A stretch of DNA of 43,978 nucleotides from a virus. Location: the IMG/VR virus record IMGVR_UViG_3300027857_000007, positions 1 to 43,978 of that record. One strand, given 5' to 3'. The notes beneath the pieces were generated by a model, which was not told where the DNA came from, ran no database searches, and saw only the letters and a list, made by a program, of their open reading frames with translations. Made by a program: the position numbers and the translations under genes. This document shows, piece by piece, positions 16,476 to 23,159 of this stretch; the first letter of the stretch is position 1; the number at the start of each line of letters is the position of its first letter.

Positions 16476-16964
16476 ATGGACAGCTACCGCAGAGAGCGGC
16501 GATTCGGAAACGTGACTGACGCCCGGTCGCACGGGCCGCTAGTAAGTCCCGTGGTGCTGATCCTGTTCTTGTTTCTTGTCGGGTGTTCCGACAAAGCGCT
16601 GCAGCAAGTCGCGAAAGCCTCTCGTGATATCGCAGCGGCGAATCTGGCGATCGAGAACACGGTTCTTTCGGCGAACCAAGCCGGAACACTTTCGAACGAT
16701 CAGGCTAGGCCGTTCATCCAACTTCACTTGCAAATCGGCCAGGCCGGAATTCAGCTCGACTCTGCGATCCGGGGTGTCAACGCTCTGGCGCCGGCAGACA
16801 AGGCTAAAATCCTCGCGGTGCTGCAGCCGGTGATTCAGTCGGTGAATGGCGCGGTCGCGCAGACGTCTCTCATCACCAACCAGACGGTGAAGACGGAAGT
16901 GCTCGGAGCGTTAACGACAATTCAAACCGCGCTGGCTGTGGCGCGCGTGGCAGTGGGGGGATAA
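16476..16964 (+). CDS. Putative lipoprotein (possible outer-membrane lysis or exclusion factor)
   Basis: 162 residues if started at ATG 16476; GTG 16515 or GTG 16551 are alternatives and give a more normal signal peptide. A hydrophobic stretch ends in a lipobox (LFLFLVGC-SDK), so the mature protein should be lipid-anchored. The mature part is helical and Ala/Gln rich (KASRDIAAANLAIENTVLSANQAG...). In a phage this could be an outer spanin or a superinfection-exclusion lipoprotein. It sits in the possible lysis region before the terminator. Confidence 0.6.
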   Translation: MDSYRRERRFGNVTDARSHGPLVSPVVLILFLFLVGCSDKALQQVAKASRDIAAANLAIENTVLSANQAGTLSNDQARPFIQLHLQIGQAGIQLDSAIRGVNALAPADKAKILAVLQPVIQSVNGAVAQTSLITNQTVKTEVLGALTTIQTALAVARVAVGG

Positions 16965-16965
16965 C

Positions 16966-17169
16966 ATGGGCATTCAAGCGATTTTGGCTTTAATCAATGC
17001 GGCCATTCCGAACGTCGCGAGTCTCATCGTCGCGATCAAGAACGCCAACGGCGGGGTAGATATCGGGGTGCTGTTGAGTTCAGCGGATGCGGACTATCAG
17101 AAGTCGGTGGATCAAGCCCAGGCGTGGCTTGCGGCGCATCCGTCGACAGTGAAACCACCGACGCCGTAA
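16966..17169 (+). CDS. Small hypothetical protein at the end of the late operon
   Basis: 67 residues starting one base after the lipoprotein stop, with GGGGGATAAC upstream. An N-terminal hydrophobic helix (IQAILALINAAIPNVASLIVAI) is followed by a short helical region (YQKSVDQAQAWLAAHP) and a Pro-rich end. It may be membrane-associated. It is the last gene before the strong terminator at 17199. Confidence 0.6.
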   Translation: MGIQAILALINAAIPNVASLIVAIKNANGGVDIGVLLSSADADYQKSVDQAQAWLAAHPSTVKPPTP

Positions 17170-17198
17170 CAATCTTTCTACGCACGCCATGCTCCTTC

Positions 17199-17226
17199 GG
17201 CCTCGCGCTAGACGCGGGGCCTTTTT
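17199..17226 (+). terminator. Strong rho-independent terminator of the late operon
   Basis: A 9-bp stem GGCCTCGCG / CGCGGGGCC (one G-T pair) encloses the five-base loop CTAGA and is followed by TTTTT and, after a G, more T residues. It is on the plus strand and ends the structural/lysis operon. The TAG stop of the convergent minus gene (17208) falls within the loop. Confidence 0.9.
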
Positions 17227-17432
17227 GTTTTCTGGTGTTCTTCCCATTTCGCGCGGTCAGTGTAATACAGCAACGGCATCGTCGTGTACTCGGGATAGTA
17301 GCCTTTGACTGGGAGGATTCGATAGTCCAGGTCATCGCCTTTGTTCCGGCACGCCGGGTTATCCACAATCCATTTCTGGGCTTCTTCTCGCGTATGGAAA
17401 TCTCCTATATGCGGCAGGCTCATCTCACACAT
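17208..17432 (-). CDS. Small hypothetical protein, convergent to the late operon
   Basis: 74 residues from ATG 17432 (MCEMSLPHIGDFHTREEAQKW...). An in-frame ATG at 17510 would give 100 residues, with an N-terminal part that reads less like protein. HTREEAQKWIVDNPAC and YYTDRAKWEEHQK look like a small soluble alpha/beta protein. Its stop lies within the terminator loop. A TTATCCACA nonamer lies inside it at 17359-17367. Function unknown. Confidence 0.5.
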   Translation of the reverse strand: MCEMSLPHIGDFHTREEAQKWIVDNPACRNKGDDLDYRILPVKGYYPEYTTMPLLYYTDRAKWEEHQKTKRPRV

Positions 17433-17521
17433 CACGCCACCAATGAGCTGAAGTCGTGACGGCCAGCCTGGGGGTTGGCGGAAAACGCGGCAGAAAGTAT
17501 CTTGAGGCATAGGCGAAGATT

Positions 17522-17803
17522 TTACCAGATGCGGTTTGCCAGTGCGCGATTCAGATGCGCGGCGGAATTGTAGAAGTTGGCTTTCGAGGCTTGCTCTGCG
17601 ATCTTCAGCGAGAGAATCGTTTCCCTAAGATGCTGAGCGTTCGTCGCGCGGACCTCGGCAGTCTTCACGTCTTTCTCGTCGGGGACGAAGGGCGGCGGTT
17701 CTTTGTCGAGATTCGACCAAGCGCCTTTCATCGGTTCGGGAACCTTAATTTCCTGGGCGGCGAGCGAACCCCAAACCAGCGCAAGAAACAGTGCGTATCT
17801 CAT
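17522..17803 (-). CDS. Small secreted protein
   Basis: 93 residues. A clear signal peptide (MRYALFLALVWGSLAAQE) probably ends at the LAA-Q site. The mature part is short and polar (VPEPMKGAWSNLDKEPPPFVPDEK, then a helix RETILSLKIAEQASKANFYNSAAHLNRAL). GGAGG lies six bases before ATG. It is on the strand opposite the late operon, so it may be expressed from the prophage and act in the periplasm (lysogenic conversion). That role is inference. Confidence 0.65.
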   Translation of the reverse strand: MRYALFLALVWGSLAAQEIKVPEPMKGAWSNLDKEPPPFVPDEKDVKTAEVRATNAQHLRETILSLKIAEQASKANFYNSAAHLNRALANRIW

Positions 17804-17991
17804 AAGTCCTCCATCTCCACCTTCAAAATAGTCCCGCGTTTCGCGCGCTGCAATGGGCCGAAAGTACTATAGGGCGATTTCCACCGGCCGGCTCAGGTCT
17901 TCGGCTGATTCAACTGAAACCAAAGTAACCGTACAGTGGGCCTAGGAGATGGTCGGTATAAGTTCCAACGGAGCGAAAACCGACATGGAAC
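17804..17991. other. Intergenic control region, no gene seen
   Basis: 188 bases between a minus gene and a plus gene. It holds TATAGT on the minus strand near 17868-17873 and GGTATAAG on the plus strand at 17955-17962. The CGGTA half-site at 17954-17958 matches the genome-wide dyad. I read it as divergent promoters. No ORF or RNA gene is convincing. Confidence 0.4.
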
Positions 17992-18264
17992 ATGACACAA
18001 TTCATTCTGTTCGCTATCGCGGCGGTGTCCCTCGGACTCGCTGCCGGAAAGCTCGTTAACTCGATGATTCACTCAGCCCGAAGGAAAGAAGCTTACGACC
18101 GGGTGTTGTGGCAGGAAGCCGCTGAGAGAGCTCATCATTCTCATGATTTAAGGCGGATCGCGGACGCACTTGAACGAATAGTGTCCGAGTTCCCGGCAGA
18201 CAAACCCCCATACTTCGAACGGCTTTTGATGACCTTGCAGGAGTGGACCCCGGCGCGGCGGTAA
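17992..18264 (+). CDS. Small protein with N-terminal membrane helix
   Basis: 90 residues: a hydrophobic segment (FILFAIAAVSLGLAAGKLV, about 4-22), then a basic and helical soluble part (HSARRKEAYDRVLWQEAAERAHH...) ending in ERLLMTLQEWTPARR. It may be an inner-membrane anchored protein. Its stop lies amid the two direct CGGTA half-sites before the methyltransferase gene. Confidence 0.6.
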   Translation: MTQFILFAIAAVSLGLAAGKLVNSMIHSARRKEAYDRVLWQEAAERAHHSHDLRRIADALERIVSEFPADKPPYFERLLMTLQEWTPARR

Positions 18265-18282
18265 GGCGGTATATATTGACTC

Positions 18283-19041
18283 ATGCTCGCGATTGATTTG
18301 TTTTGTGGTCTCGGTGGATGGGCGGAAGGATTTCTCTCGGAAGGCTACGACGTGATCGGTTTTGACGTGGAAAAGCACGATTACGGAACCGGAGGCTATC
18401 CGGGACAGCTTGTGCTTCAGGACGTGTTGACCTTGCACGGTTCGCAGTTCCGCAACGCTACCGTGATTGTGGCGAGTCCACCGTGTCAAGCGTACTCGTA
18501 TCGTGCGATGCCCTGGAAGCGCGCCAAGGCTCTGCCGCCTCCCGATAACACGCTGTTCGAGGCGTGCTTCAGGATTCAGCGAGAGGCAAGTGAAGCGGCA
18601 GGGCGATACATTCCGCTGATTGTAGAGAACGTGCGAGGCGCGGAAAAGTGGGTTGGATCAGCATCGTGGAAGTTTGGCTCATTCTACTTGTGGGGCGATA
18701 TTCCAGCTCTGATGCCGCTGCGAAACGGGGGGGGGCAAAAGATTGCACTCAAGCAGTGGTTCGGAAGAGAAGGCGGAACTGGGGTGAAGAGAGAAGGACA
18801 AGACTGGCTGGTCACGAATGGCGATGGTCTGAAGCGCCCAGGCCAGACGATATCGAAAGGGTTCAACAACTGGCCCAAAGACGAGAGCGGCCGTTATATC
18901 CTGCCAGACGGAACGAAGATTAAGTGCTCATCACGTTCACTCGCGCGGAAAGCAGCCTCAGCCCAGATAGCGAAAATACCGCTGCCTCTCTCGACTTGGA
19001 TTGCCAAGGTCTTGAAGGAACAACATGATCAAACTCTGTGA
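18283..19041 (+). CDS. C5-cytosine DNA methyltransferase
   Basis: 252 residues. Motif I DLFCGLGGWAEGF (residues 5-17), motif IV PPCQAYS (66-72, catalytic Cys 68) and motif VI ENVRG (about 114-118) are all present, and the SAM-binding fold continues to the C-terminus. It is shorter than bacterial restriction-modification enzymes (usually over 300 residues), so the target-recognition region is reduced. It transfers a methyl group from SAM to cytosine. No cognate restriction gene is adjacent, so it is an orphan and probably protects the phage genome or marks it. CGGTA half-sites lie upstream. Confidence 0.85.
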   Translation: MLAIDLFCGLGGWAEGFLSEGYDVIGFDVEKHDYGTGGYPGQLVLQDVLTLHGSQFRNATVIVASPPCQAYSYRAMPWKRAKALPPPDNTLFEACFRIQREASEAAGRYIPLIVENVRGAEKWVGSASWKFGSFYLWGDIPALMPLRNGGGQKIALKQWFGREGGTGVKREGQDWLVTNGDGLKRPGQTISKGFNNWPKDESGRYILPDGTKIKCSSRSLARKAASAQIAKIPLPLSTWIAKVLKEQHDQTL

Positions 19042-19372
19042 GCGTTGCGGAAAAGAATATAAGGCGTGGCACACAAAGAAGGCCAAGTACTGTTCTCGCT
19101 CTTGTCAGGCACGACGGCCAATCGCTAAGGTAACGCGCTACCGGAATGTCTTCCACGATGGACGATATCTCGGCGAGCATCGCGCAGTCATGGAGAAGCA
19201 TTTAGGGCGACGGCTTGGCCGATTCGAGACGGTTCACCATATCAACGGCGACAAGTTGGACAATCGCCTCGAAAACCTGCAAGTGATCAGCCTCTCGGAT
19301 CATGCACGGCTTCACCGCGAAGAGCAACTAGCTAAGGGCCTCCGTTACGGCAGAAAGAAGAAAGTCGCGTGA
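19025..19372 (+). CDS. HNH endonuclease with N-terminal zinc finger
   Basis: 115 residues. CERCGKEYKAWHTKKAKYCSRSC (residues 5-27) is a two-pair Cys zinc finger. EHRAVMEKHLGRRLGRFETVHHINGDKLDNRLENLQVISLSDHARLH is a full HNH_3 nuclease core, with catalytic His in VHHINGD. Its start overlaps the methyltransferase gene by 17 bases. It may be a homing nuclease or a partner of the methyltransferase; the zinc finger suits free-standing phage HNH genes. Confidence 0.8.
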   Translation: MIKLCERCGKEYKAWHTKKAKYCSRSCQARRPIAKVTRYRNVFHDGRYLGEHRAVMEKHLGRRLGRFETVHHINGDKLDNRLENLQVISLSDHARLHREEQLAKGLRYGRKKKVA

Positions 19373-19419
19373 TTCCCTTTCCGCTGGCTCAGCATATCGC
19401 GAGAGTGTTCAAGCGGTAA

Positions 19420-19435
19420 TGTTTCACGTTGAACA
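19420..19435 (+). promoter_or_regulatory. parS-like 16-mer
   Basis: The 16-mer TGTTTCACGTTGAACA differs at one position from the chromosomal parS variant TGTTTCACGTGGAACA and at two from TGTTTCACGTGAAACA. It lies in the 74-base gap between the HNH gene and the endolysin stop. No ParB or ParA gene is in the window, so a host ParB would have to bind it. Confidence 0.4.
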
Positions 19436-19446
19436 TCTACCGACAG

Positions 19447-19836
19447 TCAGGTGTTGGAGGATGCGATGAGCGCCATTTCGAGGGCCCGGCGCGCTCGTAG
19501 CCCTTCCAAAGCGTTGCCGTGTCGGTCGTGGATGAAGTTCCCCATCTGGGCGCTGCCAGCCAAAACCAGTTCTAAAGCATGTTTTCCGCAGTTGTAACCG
19601 AATGAAACATAAGCGGCTTGTGCGTAAAGTGGCTTATCGGCTGCCAGCCTAAACAGGTTTTGAGCGTCCGCGGCCAACCAGGCGGCGGCTTGTTCCAGAG
19701 TGCAGCTATCGCCCGGTTCCACGCCCGAGGTGTGGCCGAAGCCGAGGGTCCAGACGCCTCCTGAATCGGAGTAGGCGGTGAGTCTCAAACCTTCAAATAC
19801 CCGGATGAGGGCGGCGGCGAGTTCCTGAACAGGCAT
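19447..19836 (-). CDS. GH24 lysozyme-type endolysin
   Basis: 129 residues with the muramidase triad: Glu15 ([11 protein letters not shown]), Asp24 and Thr30 ([10 protein letters not shown]), spaced exactly as in T4 lysozyme (9 and 6 residues). The C-terminal [13 protein letters not shown] also matches the family. It cuts the glycan backbone of peptidoglycan. It is short compared with the usual about 145-165 residues. No signal peptide, so a holin is needed. It is on the minus strand, away from the late operon, and starts next to a shared divergent promoter region. Confidence 0.85.
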   Translation of the reverse strand: MPVQELAAALIRVFEGLRLTAYSDSGGVWTLGFGHTSGVEPGDSCTLEQAAAWLAADAQNLFRLAADKPLYAQAAYVSFGYNCGKHALELVLAGSAQMGNFIHDRHGNALEGLRARRALEMALIASSNT

Positions 19837-19841
19837 GAGCC

Positions 19842-19866
19842 ATTGTACAATCTACCGTATGCGGTA
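19842..19866. promoter_or_regulatory. Symmetric divergent promoter region with dyad operator
   Basis: ATTGTACAAT (19842-19851) is a perfect palindrome that gives a TACAAT -10-like box in both directions: five bases before the endolysin ATG (minus) and seven before the collagen-like gene ATG (plus). TACCG-TATG-CGGTA at 19853-19866 overlaps that plus-strand ATG. Both transcripts would be leaderless or nearly so. The pairing is direct sequence; the function is inferred. Confidence 0.5.
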
Positions 19867-20455
19867 TTTGCTCTTGTTCGTCTGTCTGCCGCTGTTCGCG
19901 CAGCAATCCCCCTTCACCATCTCGCTTTTGGGTTACAACCCCGCTATCGGCCGGTATGAATCGGTTGGAGTCGACGGGAAAACCCTCCTGATCGACACCA
20001 GCTCGAGCAACCCGTTCCTGAAATGCGTCGTTCCCGCTGTCACGGGGCCGGCCGGACCACAGGGGCTACAAGGCGTCGCTGGCCCGGCTGGGCCTGTGGG
20101 TCCTCCAGGGCCACAAGGCTTGCAGGGCGCGCCTGGGGTTAACGGGGCGGTAGGGAATACGGGACCCCAAGGACCGCAAGGGATCCCAGGTCCACCCGCA
20201 GCCACGTTGGGCGCCATTACCTACCGGGCGGCGTTCCTACGGGAGGCGGATGGGACTTGGACCGCACAGGCGACGTTCAATATCCCTCTTCCGAACTTCG
20301 ATGCACTGATTCAGGTATTCCGCAACGGGGCGTTTCAAGACATACCAGGGGATTGCCTGGTAACGTTCAACCCGGCCAACGGCGGAAGTTTGGTTATCAC
20401 TCCGAAGGGCACATGGACCGCAAGCGACGTGGTGAGGGCGGTGTGGATCCAGTAA
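19859..20455 (+). CDS. Secreted collagen-like protein
   Basis: 198 residues from ATG 19859. A signal peptide ([16 protein letters not shown]) is followed by a 40-residue domain. A Gly-X-Y collagen stretch of about 24 triplets (residues about 60-118) comes next ([20 protein letters not shown] and on), then a beta-rich C-terminal domain of about 80 residues ([15 protein letters not shown]...). Phage collagen-like proteins are usually tail fibres and lack a signal peptide. This one looks exported by the lysogen. It may alter the host surface or adhesion. Confidence 0.75.
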   Translation: MRYLLLFVCLPLFAQQSPFTISLLGYNPAIGRYESVGVDGKTLLIDTSSSNPFLKCVVPAVTGPAGPQGLQGVAGPAGPVGPPGPQGLQGAPGVNGAVGNTGPQGPQGIPGPPAATLGAITYRAAFLREADGTWTAQATFNIPLPNFDALIQVFRNGAFQDIPGDCLVTFNPANGGSLVITPKGTWTASDVVRAVWIQ

Positions 20456-20661
20456 AGAAGTCGACGCTCTGTATGCGGCGGATTCGTGCTGGGTTGCGAC
20501 GACTCGATGCCCGAGACGCGATGCTGGAGGAAATGCGCTTTCGGCAAGCCTGGTTTCCTGGTCTACGATATAGCGCCCAATCCTCATGGGCACTTATCGA
20601 ACAACATGCCAAACTCTACGGAATCAAAGGCAACGCCGGAATCGGCGCGAAATCTATTTAG
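20443..20661 (+). CDS. Small basic hypothetical protein
   Basis: 72 residues from GTG 20443, overlapping the collagen-like gene by 13 bases. An Arg-rich helical N-terminus ([33 protein letters not shown]) is followed by a short polar C-terminus. It might bind nucleic acid. The interval to the convergent gene (20668) has no terminator I trust. Function unknown. Confidence 0.5.
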   Translation: MDPVKKSTLCMRRIRAGLRRLDARDAMLEEMRFRQAWFPGLRYSAQSSWALIEQHAKLYGIKGNAGIGAKSI

Positions 20662-20667
20662 GCACGG

Positions 20668-21027
20668 CTAGCCCGTCCTTCGGGGTTGTTCCGGCCACAT
20701 TTCCGCAGCCGTCAGGCAGCGCGCTTCTTTTCTTCTGTAGTTACTATTCAACTCATATAAGGGCGGTTTGCGTTCGAGGGGACTTCGAGGGGACTTCGAG
20801 GGGACATTTTTATCCACAAGTACTTGATAAGAATTGGGTCCGCGGCCGGGGTTGGAAACGGCTACGAGTTCAGCGGCGACGAGCTCCCGAATGTAGCGCT
20901 TCACCTGCCTGACTCCGACTCCCAGGCGGCGCGCCAGAGTCTCTTGATACGGAAACACGTCATCGAAGCGAGCGGCGTACCATTTCAAAAGCTGCAAACA
21001 GCGGCGGGCACCTCGGGAAAGCGGCAT
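20668..21027 (-). CDS. Winged HTH protein, candidate replication initiator
   Basis: 119 residues. The N-terminal half is a helix-turn-helix (LQLLKWYAARFDDVFPYQETLARRLGVGVRQVKRYIRELVAAELVAV, residues about 12-58), as in phage replication organisers and helix_turn_helix_36 proteins. The C-terminal half is a charged linker (VPSKSPRSPLERKPPLY) and a Trp/Pro end. Three 11-bp iterons and a DnaA box lie inside the gene, a layout like lambda O. It starts behind a TACCG-N4-CGGTA dyad with TATAGT. It could alternatively be only a regulator. Confidence 0.6.
   Translation of the reverse strand: MPLSRGARRCLQLLKWYAARFDDVFPYQETLARRLGVGVRQVKRYIRELVAAELVAVSNPGRGPNSYQVLVDKNVPSKSPRSPLERKPPLYELNSNYRRKEARCLTAAEMWPEQPRRTG
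20773..20818. repeat. Three 11-bp iterons and a perfect DnaA box: candidate replication origin
   Basis: TTCGAGGGGAC occurs three times head to tail at 20773-20783, 20784-20794 and 20795-20805. TTATCCACA, the consensus DnaA box, is at 20810-20818. AT-rich DNA lies to the left (20728-20763) and right (20803-20831). All are inside the candidate initiator gene. Directly repeated iterons within an initiator gene, next to a DnaA box, are the classic signs of a theta origin. Confidence 0.55.
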
Positions 21028-21045
21028 GTCGGTATTTGGAGACTA

Positions 21046-21059
21046 TACCGTGTGCGGTA
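21046..21059. promoter_or_regulatory. Dyad operator TACCG-TGTG-CGGTA upstream of the HTH gene
   Basis: A perfect 5-bp inverted repeat. On the minus strand TATAGT (21042-21047) follows it directly, leaving a leader of about eight bases before ATG 21027. A second CGGTA half at 21030-21034 abuts the start. The arrangement suits a repressor covering an early promoter. Confidence 0.55.
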
Positions 21060-21128
21060 TTAGAAGGCGAGACGCTAGATGTAGCGCTGGGGATTCTCCC
21101 TAGCCACTGTGAAAAAAGCTGTGGAAAT

Positions 21129-21551
21129 TCAGAGAATACGCTGGCACAATCCCGAGGCTTTGTACCAGCGGGTGAATTCGTCGATGTCGTCCACCGTGAG
21201 CACTAGGGCGCCGCGTGCGGCTTCGGCTTGATGCCATCGAACCTGGTGATCTTTCCGCAGTCCGCGCTTGCGCTTGAACTCGGTCCAGAGCACCTCGGCT
21301 ATTTGCCCTTGGTTCAGCGGAAACGGAAACTGAACACAATGGCCCTTCTCTGGCTGATACCGGATGAACAGGTAATCCGGCATCCCGAGTTCCCCAAAGC
21401 CCTTTCCTCTCGATCGGTCTGATACTGGGTCCGTGCGGATCGCTCTCCAGCCGTCCAGCTCCAGGAATTGCACCACGGTCTGCTGAACGTGGGCTTCGGA
21501 AATCTTGAGGATCTTCTCGACTGCCGGATGCTTGTCTTGGGCCGTGCTCAT
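21129..21551 (-). CDS. VRR-NUC family nuclease
   Basis: 140 residues. ISEAHVQQTVVQFLELDGWRAIRTDPV, GMPDYLFIRY and VLWTEFKRKRGLRKDHQVRW give the E...D...ExK pattern of the PD-(D/E)XK VRR-NUC fold (catalytic residues Asp of MPDY and Glu and Lys of EFK). The C-terminal VLTVDDIDEF is also conserved. VRR-NUC proteins act as Holliday-junction or flap nucleases in phage replication and recombination. It heads a tight leftward early operon. Confidence 0.75.
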   Translation of the reverse strand: MSTAQDKHPAVEKILKISEAHVQQTVVQFLELDGWRAIRTDPVSDRSRGKGFGELGMPDYLFIRYQPEKGHCVQFPFPLNQGQIAEVLWTEFKRKRGLRKDHQVRWHQAEAARGALVLTVDDIDEFTRWYKASGLCQRIL

Positions 21552-21844
21552 GCTTTCGTCTCCGCTTTCGCACCAGTGGCGCGGCAGAGGGCATCTGCAG
21601 CGTCATTAGCGGCATCCTGAAAGAAGCGCTCTGTCGGCGTCCCTACGCAGTCATCGAAGCACTGCGACAGGATATTTCTCGCGCGCTCCAGCGCCTCCAC
21701 GAGTTCCTTCACCAGCGCCTCGGCTTTCTCGGCTCGCTCGTCCATGTAGTCGGAGTGTGCTAATAGACAACTGGTTGCTACTTCGCCTGGGTGCATGCCT
21801 TTGCGCTGCTCCTTAGTGAGGTATCTCAGATCTTTGTGGTTCAT
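21548..21844 (-). CDS. Hypothetical early protein
   Basis: 98 residues, ATGA overlap with the nuclease gene. Helical and charged (DYMDERAEKAEALVKELVEALERARNIL), probably a coiled coil. No family recognised. It belongs to the leftward early operon with the neighbours on both sides. Confidence 0.55.
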   Translation of the reverse strand: MNHKDLRYLTKEQRKGMHPGEVATSCLLAHSDYMDERAEKAEALVKELVEALERARNILSQCFDDCVGTPTERFFQDAANDAADALCRATGAKAETKA

Positions 21845-22101
21845 GGCCTCGGCTCCTCGGGGATCGGCAGGGCGCGCAGCTCGCGTGCAACCTCTGGGGT
21901 GCAGAAGTAGTACACAGTTTGATCTCTAAGCCAAACAGCTGCCGACTCTCGCATCGCCTCCGCTCCGGCCTTCCAATTGCTCTCAGCCCGCTGCTCGGCT
22001 TCGCGTAACAGATCCATTGCGGCACCAAATTCCTTAGGGGTGAAGGTCGCGTATAGATTCGCCTTTTCGATCTTTTCCAGATGCGTTCGAATTGTGTTCA
22101 T
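21841..22101 (-). CDS. Hypothetical early protein
   Basis: 86 residues, ATGA overlap downstream. Helical N-terminus (MNTIRTHLEKIEKANLYATFTPKEFGAAMDLLREAEQRAE...) and a short Pro-ending C-terminus. No motif recognised; the context suggests an accessory early gene. Confidence 0.55.
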   Translation of the reverse strand: MNTIRTHLEKIEKANLYATFTPKEFGAAMDLLREAEQRAESNWKAGAEAMRESAAVWLRDQTVYYFCTPEVARELRALPIPEEPRP

Positions 22102-22238
22102 TCGCTACCTCCCTGCCGTTGTCGCTCAAGCGGGTTCGCCAAATCGATCACCCTATCCGTCCGCAAGAATGTCACGGCTTGATCAACAACTTCGCGTAAC
22201 GACGGAATGCGTAGACCAGCGAGCGGATTATCCGGCAT
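22098..22238 (-). CDS. Small hypothetical early protein
   Basis: 46 residues from ATG 22238 (MPDNPLAGLRIPSLREVVDQ...), with AAAGGTGAAGTG upstream. A single helix (LREVVDQAVTFLRT) is predicted. It overlaps the next start by four bases and fills the gap between the methyltransferase and 22101. Function unknown. Confidence 0.5.
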   Translation of the reverse strand: MPDNPLAGLRIPSLREVVDQAVTFLRTDRVIDLANPLERQRQGGSE

Positions 22239-22278
22239 CACTTCACCTTTCCTGTCACCGGGCGCGTGGGGGATTCGC

Positions 22279-22896
22279 TCATGCAAAGTCCAGCACTTCC
22301 TGGCTGAGCCGTTTCGCGGCAATCTCGCAGTAGCGCTCCTCTATCTCGATACCGATGGCCGTTTTGCGGATTGCCTTTGCTGCTACGAGCGTTGTCCCGG
22401 ATCCCGCGAATGGATCACATACACTCGAGCCCGGCATCCATCCGACTAATTCCTTCATTAAATCCAGCGGCTTCGGTGTTGGGTGTCCGCTCCCTTGTGC
22501 TTTGGCGGGCGCAAAGTTGAACACATCCGACCGATGGCCGACGTTTCCCGCAAAATCACCGGAGAGATTATAAAGTGCGATTCCCTCCCAGTGCGGATAG
22601 ATCGGGTAGGCGATCAGCCCAGAAGCGCCATAACGCTTGTTCCAGATGCCCATCCATTGCGGGCGCACTGGAAGATCCCAGATACGGCAGACCGGTACGA
22701 AGACAGCAGCACGCCTCGAGCTGCACAACATAACAGCCTCACGGAAAGTCTCCAGCGTGTCATCGCAAACGCCATAATCTTTGCCGACACCATAGGGCGG
22801 ATCGGCCACAACCGAGTCCACCTCGAGCTGCGGCAGCACTTCGCGACAATCGCCGTGATAGATCGTGATCCCCGCGTGCTCGTAGTACGGCTTCAC
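22279..22896 (-). CDS. N4-cytosine or N6-adenine DNA methyltransferase (beta class)
   Basis: 205 residues from GTG 22896, preceded by a strong GGGAGGGAAGC site. Longer starts up to 23007 would run into the attP side. Motif IV DPPY is at residues 32-35 and motif I FAGSGTT at 163-169; this order (IV before I) is the beta class. GHPTPKPLDLMKELV lies before motif I. It methylates an exocyclic amino group on phage DNA. No restriction partner was seen, so it is probably an orphan protecting the phage or modulating transcription. Confidence 0.85.
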   Translation of the reverse strand: MKPYYEHAGITIYHGDCREVLPQLEVDSVVADPPYGVGKDYGVCDDTLETFREAVMLCSSRRAAVFVPVCRIWDLPVRPQWMGIWNKRYGASGLIAYPIYPHWEGIALYNLSGDFAGNVGHRSDVFNFAPAKAQGSGHPTPKPLDLMKELVGWMPGSSVCDPFAGSGTTLVAAKAIRKTAIGIEIEERYCEIAAKRLSQEVLDFA

Positions 22897-23049
22897 GCTT
22901 CCCTCCCTGGACTCGATACCGGCACTGGAGTGGTCACCGTGCCACATCCCGGCTCGTGCCAGTTCCCCAGTTGTCGAGCCAGTTCCGTGCCACATACTCG
23001 GGCGCATTGGCGCGGAGTCCGGCGAAAAGATGCTTGCTTTGAGTGCCTA

Positions 23050-23101
23050 CGCTACCTTGACACGGTAGAGGTCGCAGATTCGAGTTCTGCCGGGCCCACC
23101 A
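23050..23101 (+). promoter_or_regulatory. attP core: 3' half of tRNA-Val(GAC)
   Basis: From 23050 the sequence reads as the 3' half of a tRNA: anticodon stem CTACC/GGTAG (23052-23056, 23064-23068), loop TTGACAC with anticodon GAC (23059-23061), variable loop AGGTC, a perfect T-arm (23074-23090) and acceptor CGGGCCC-A-CCA (23091-23101). The 5' acceptor and D-arm are missing. It lies 58 bases from the integrase stop. Integration into a host tRNA-Val would rebuild the gene. It is not a functional phage tRNA. Confidence 0.8.
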
Positions 23102-23159
23102 CATTCCAAACGGGTTGTTCATTTATCGGTCCGTGCCATGTTGACTGATTCGTGCCAGT

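Noticed and set aside
17359-17367. Second TTATCCACA DnaA-box match
   Set aside because: A single 9-mer with no iterons or AT-rich neighbourhood; such a match is expected by chance about once in three genomes of this size, so it is not called an origin.
22934-23122. Minus-strand ORF with WWARQNSNLRPLPCQ
   Set aside because: This is the translated tRNA-Val 3' half in attP, a well-known artefact, not a protein gene.
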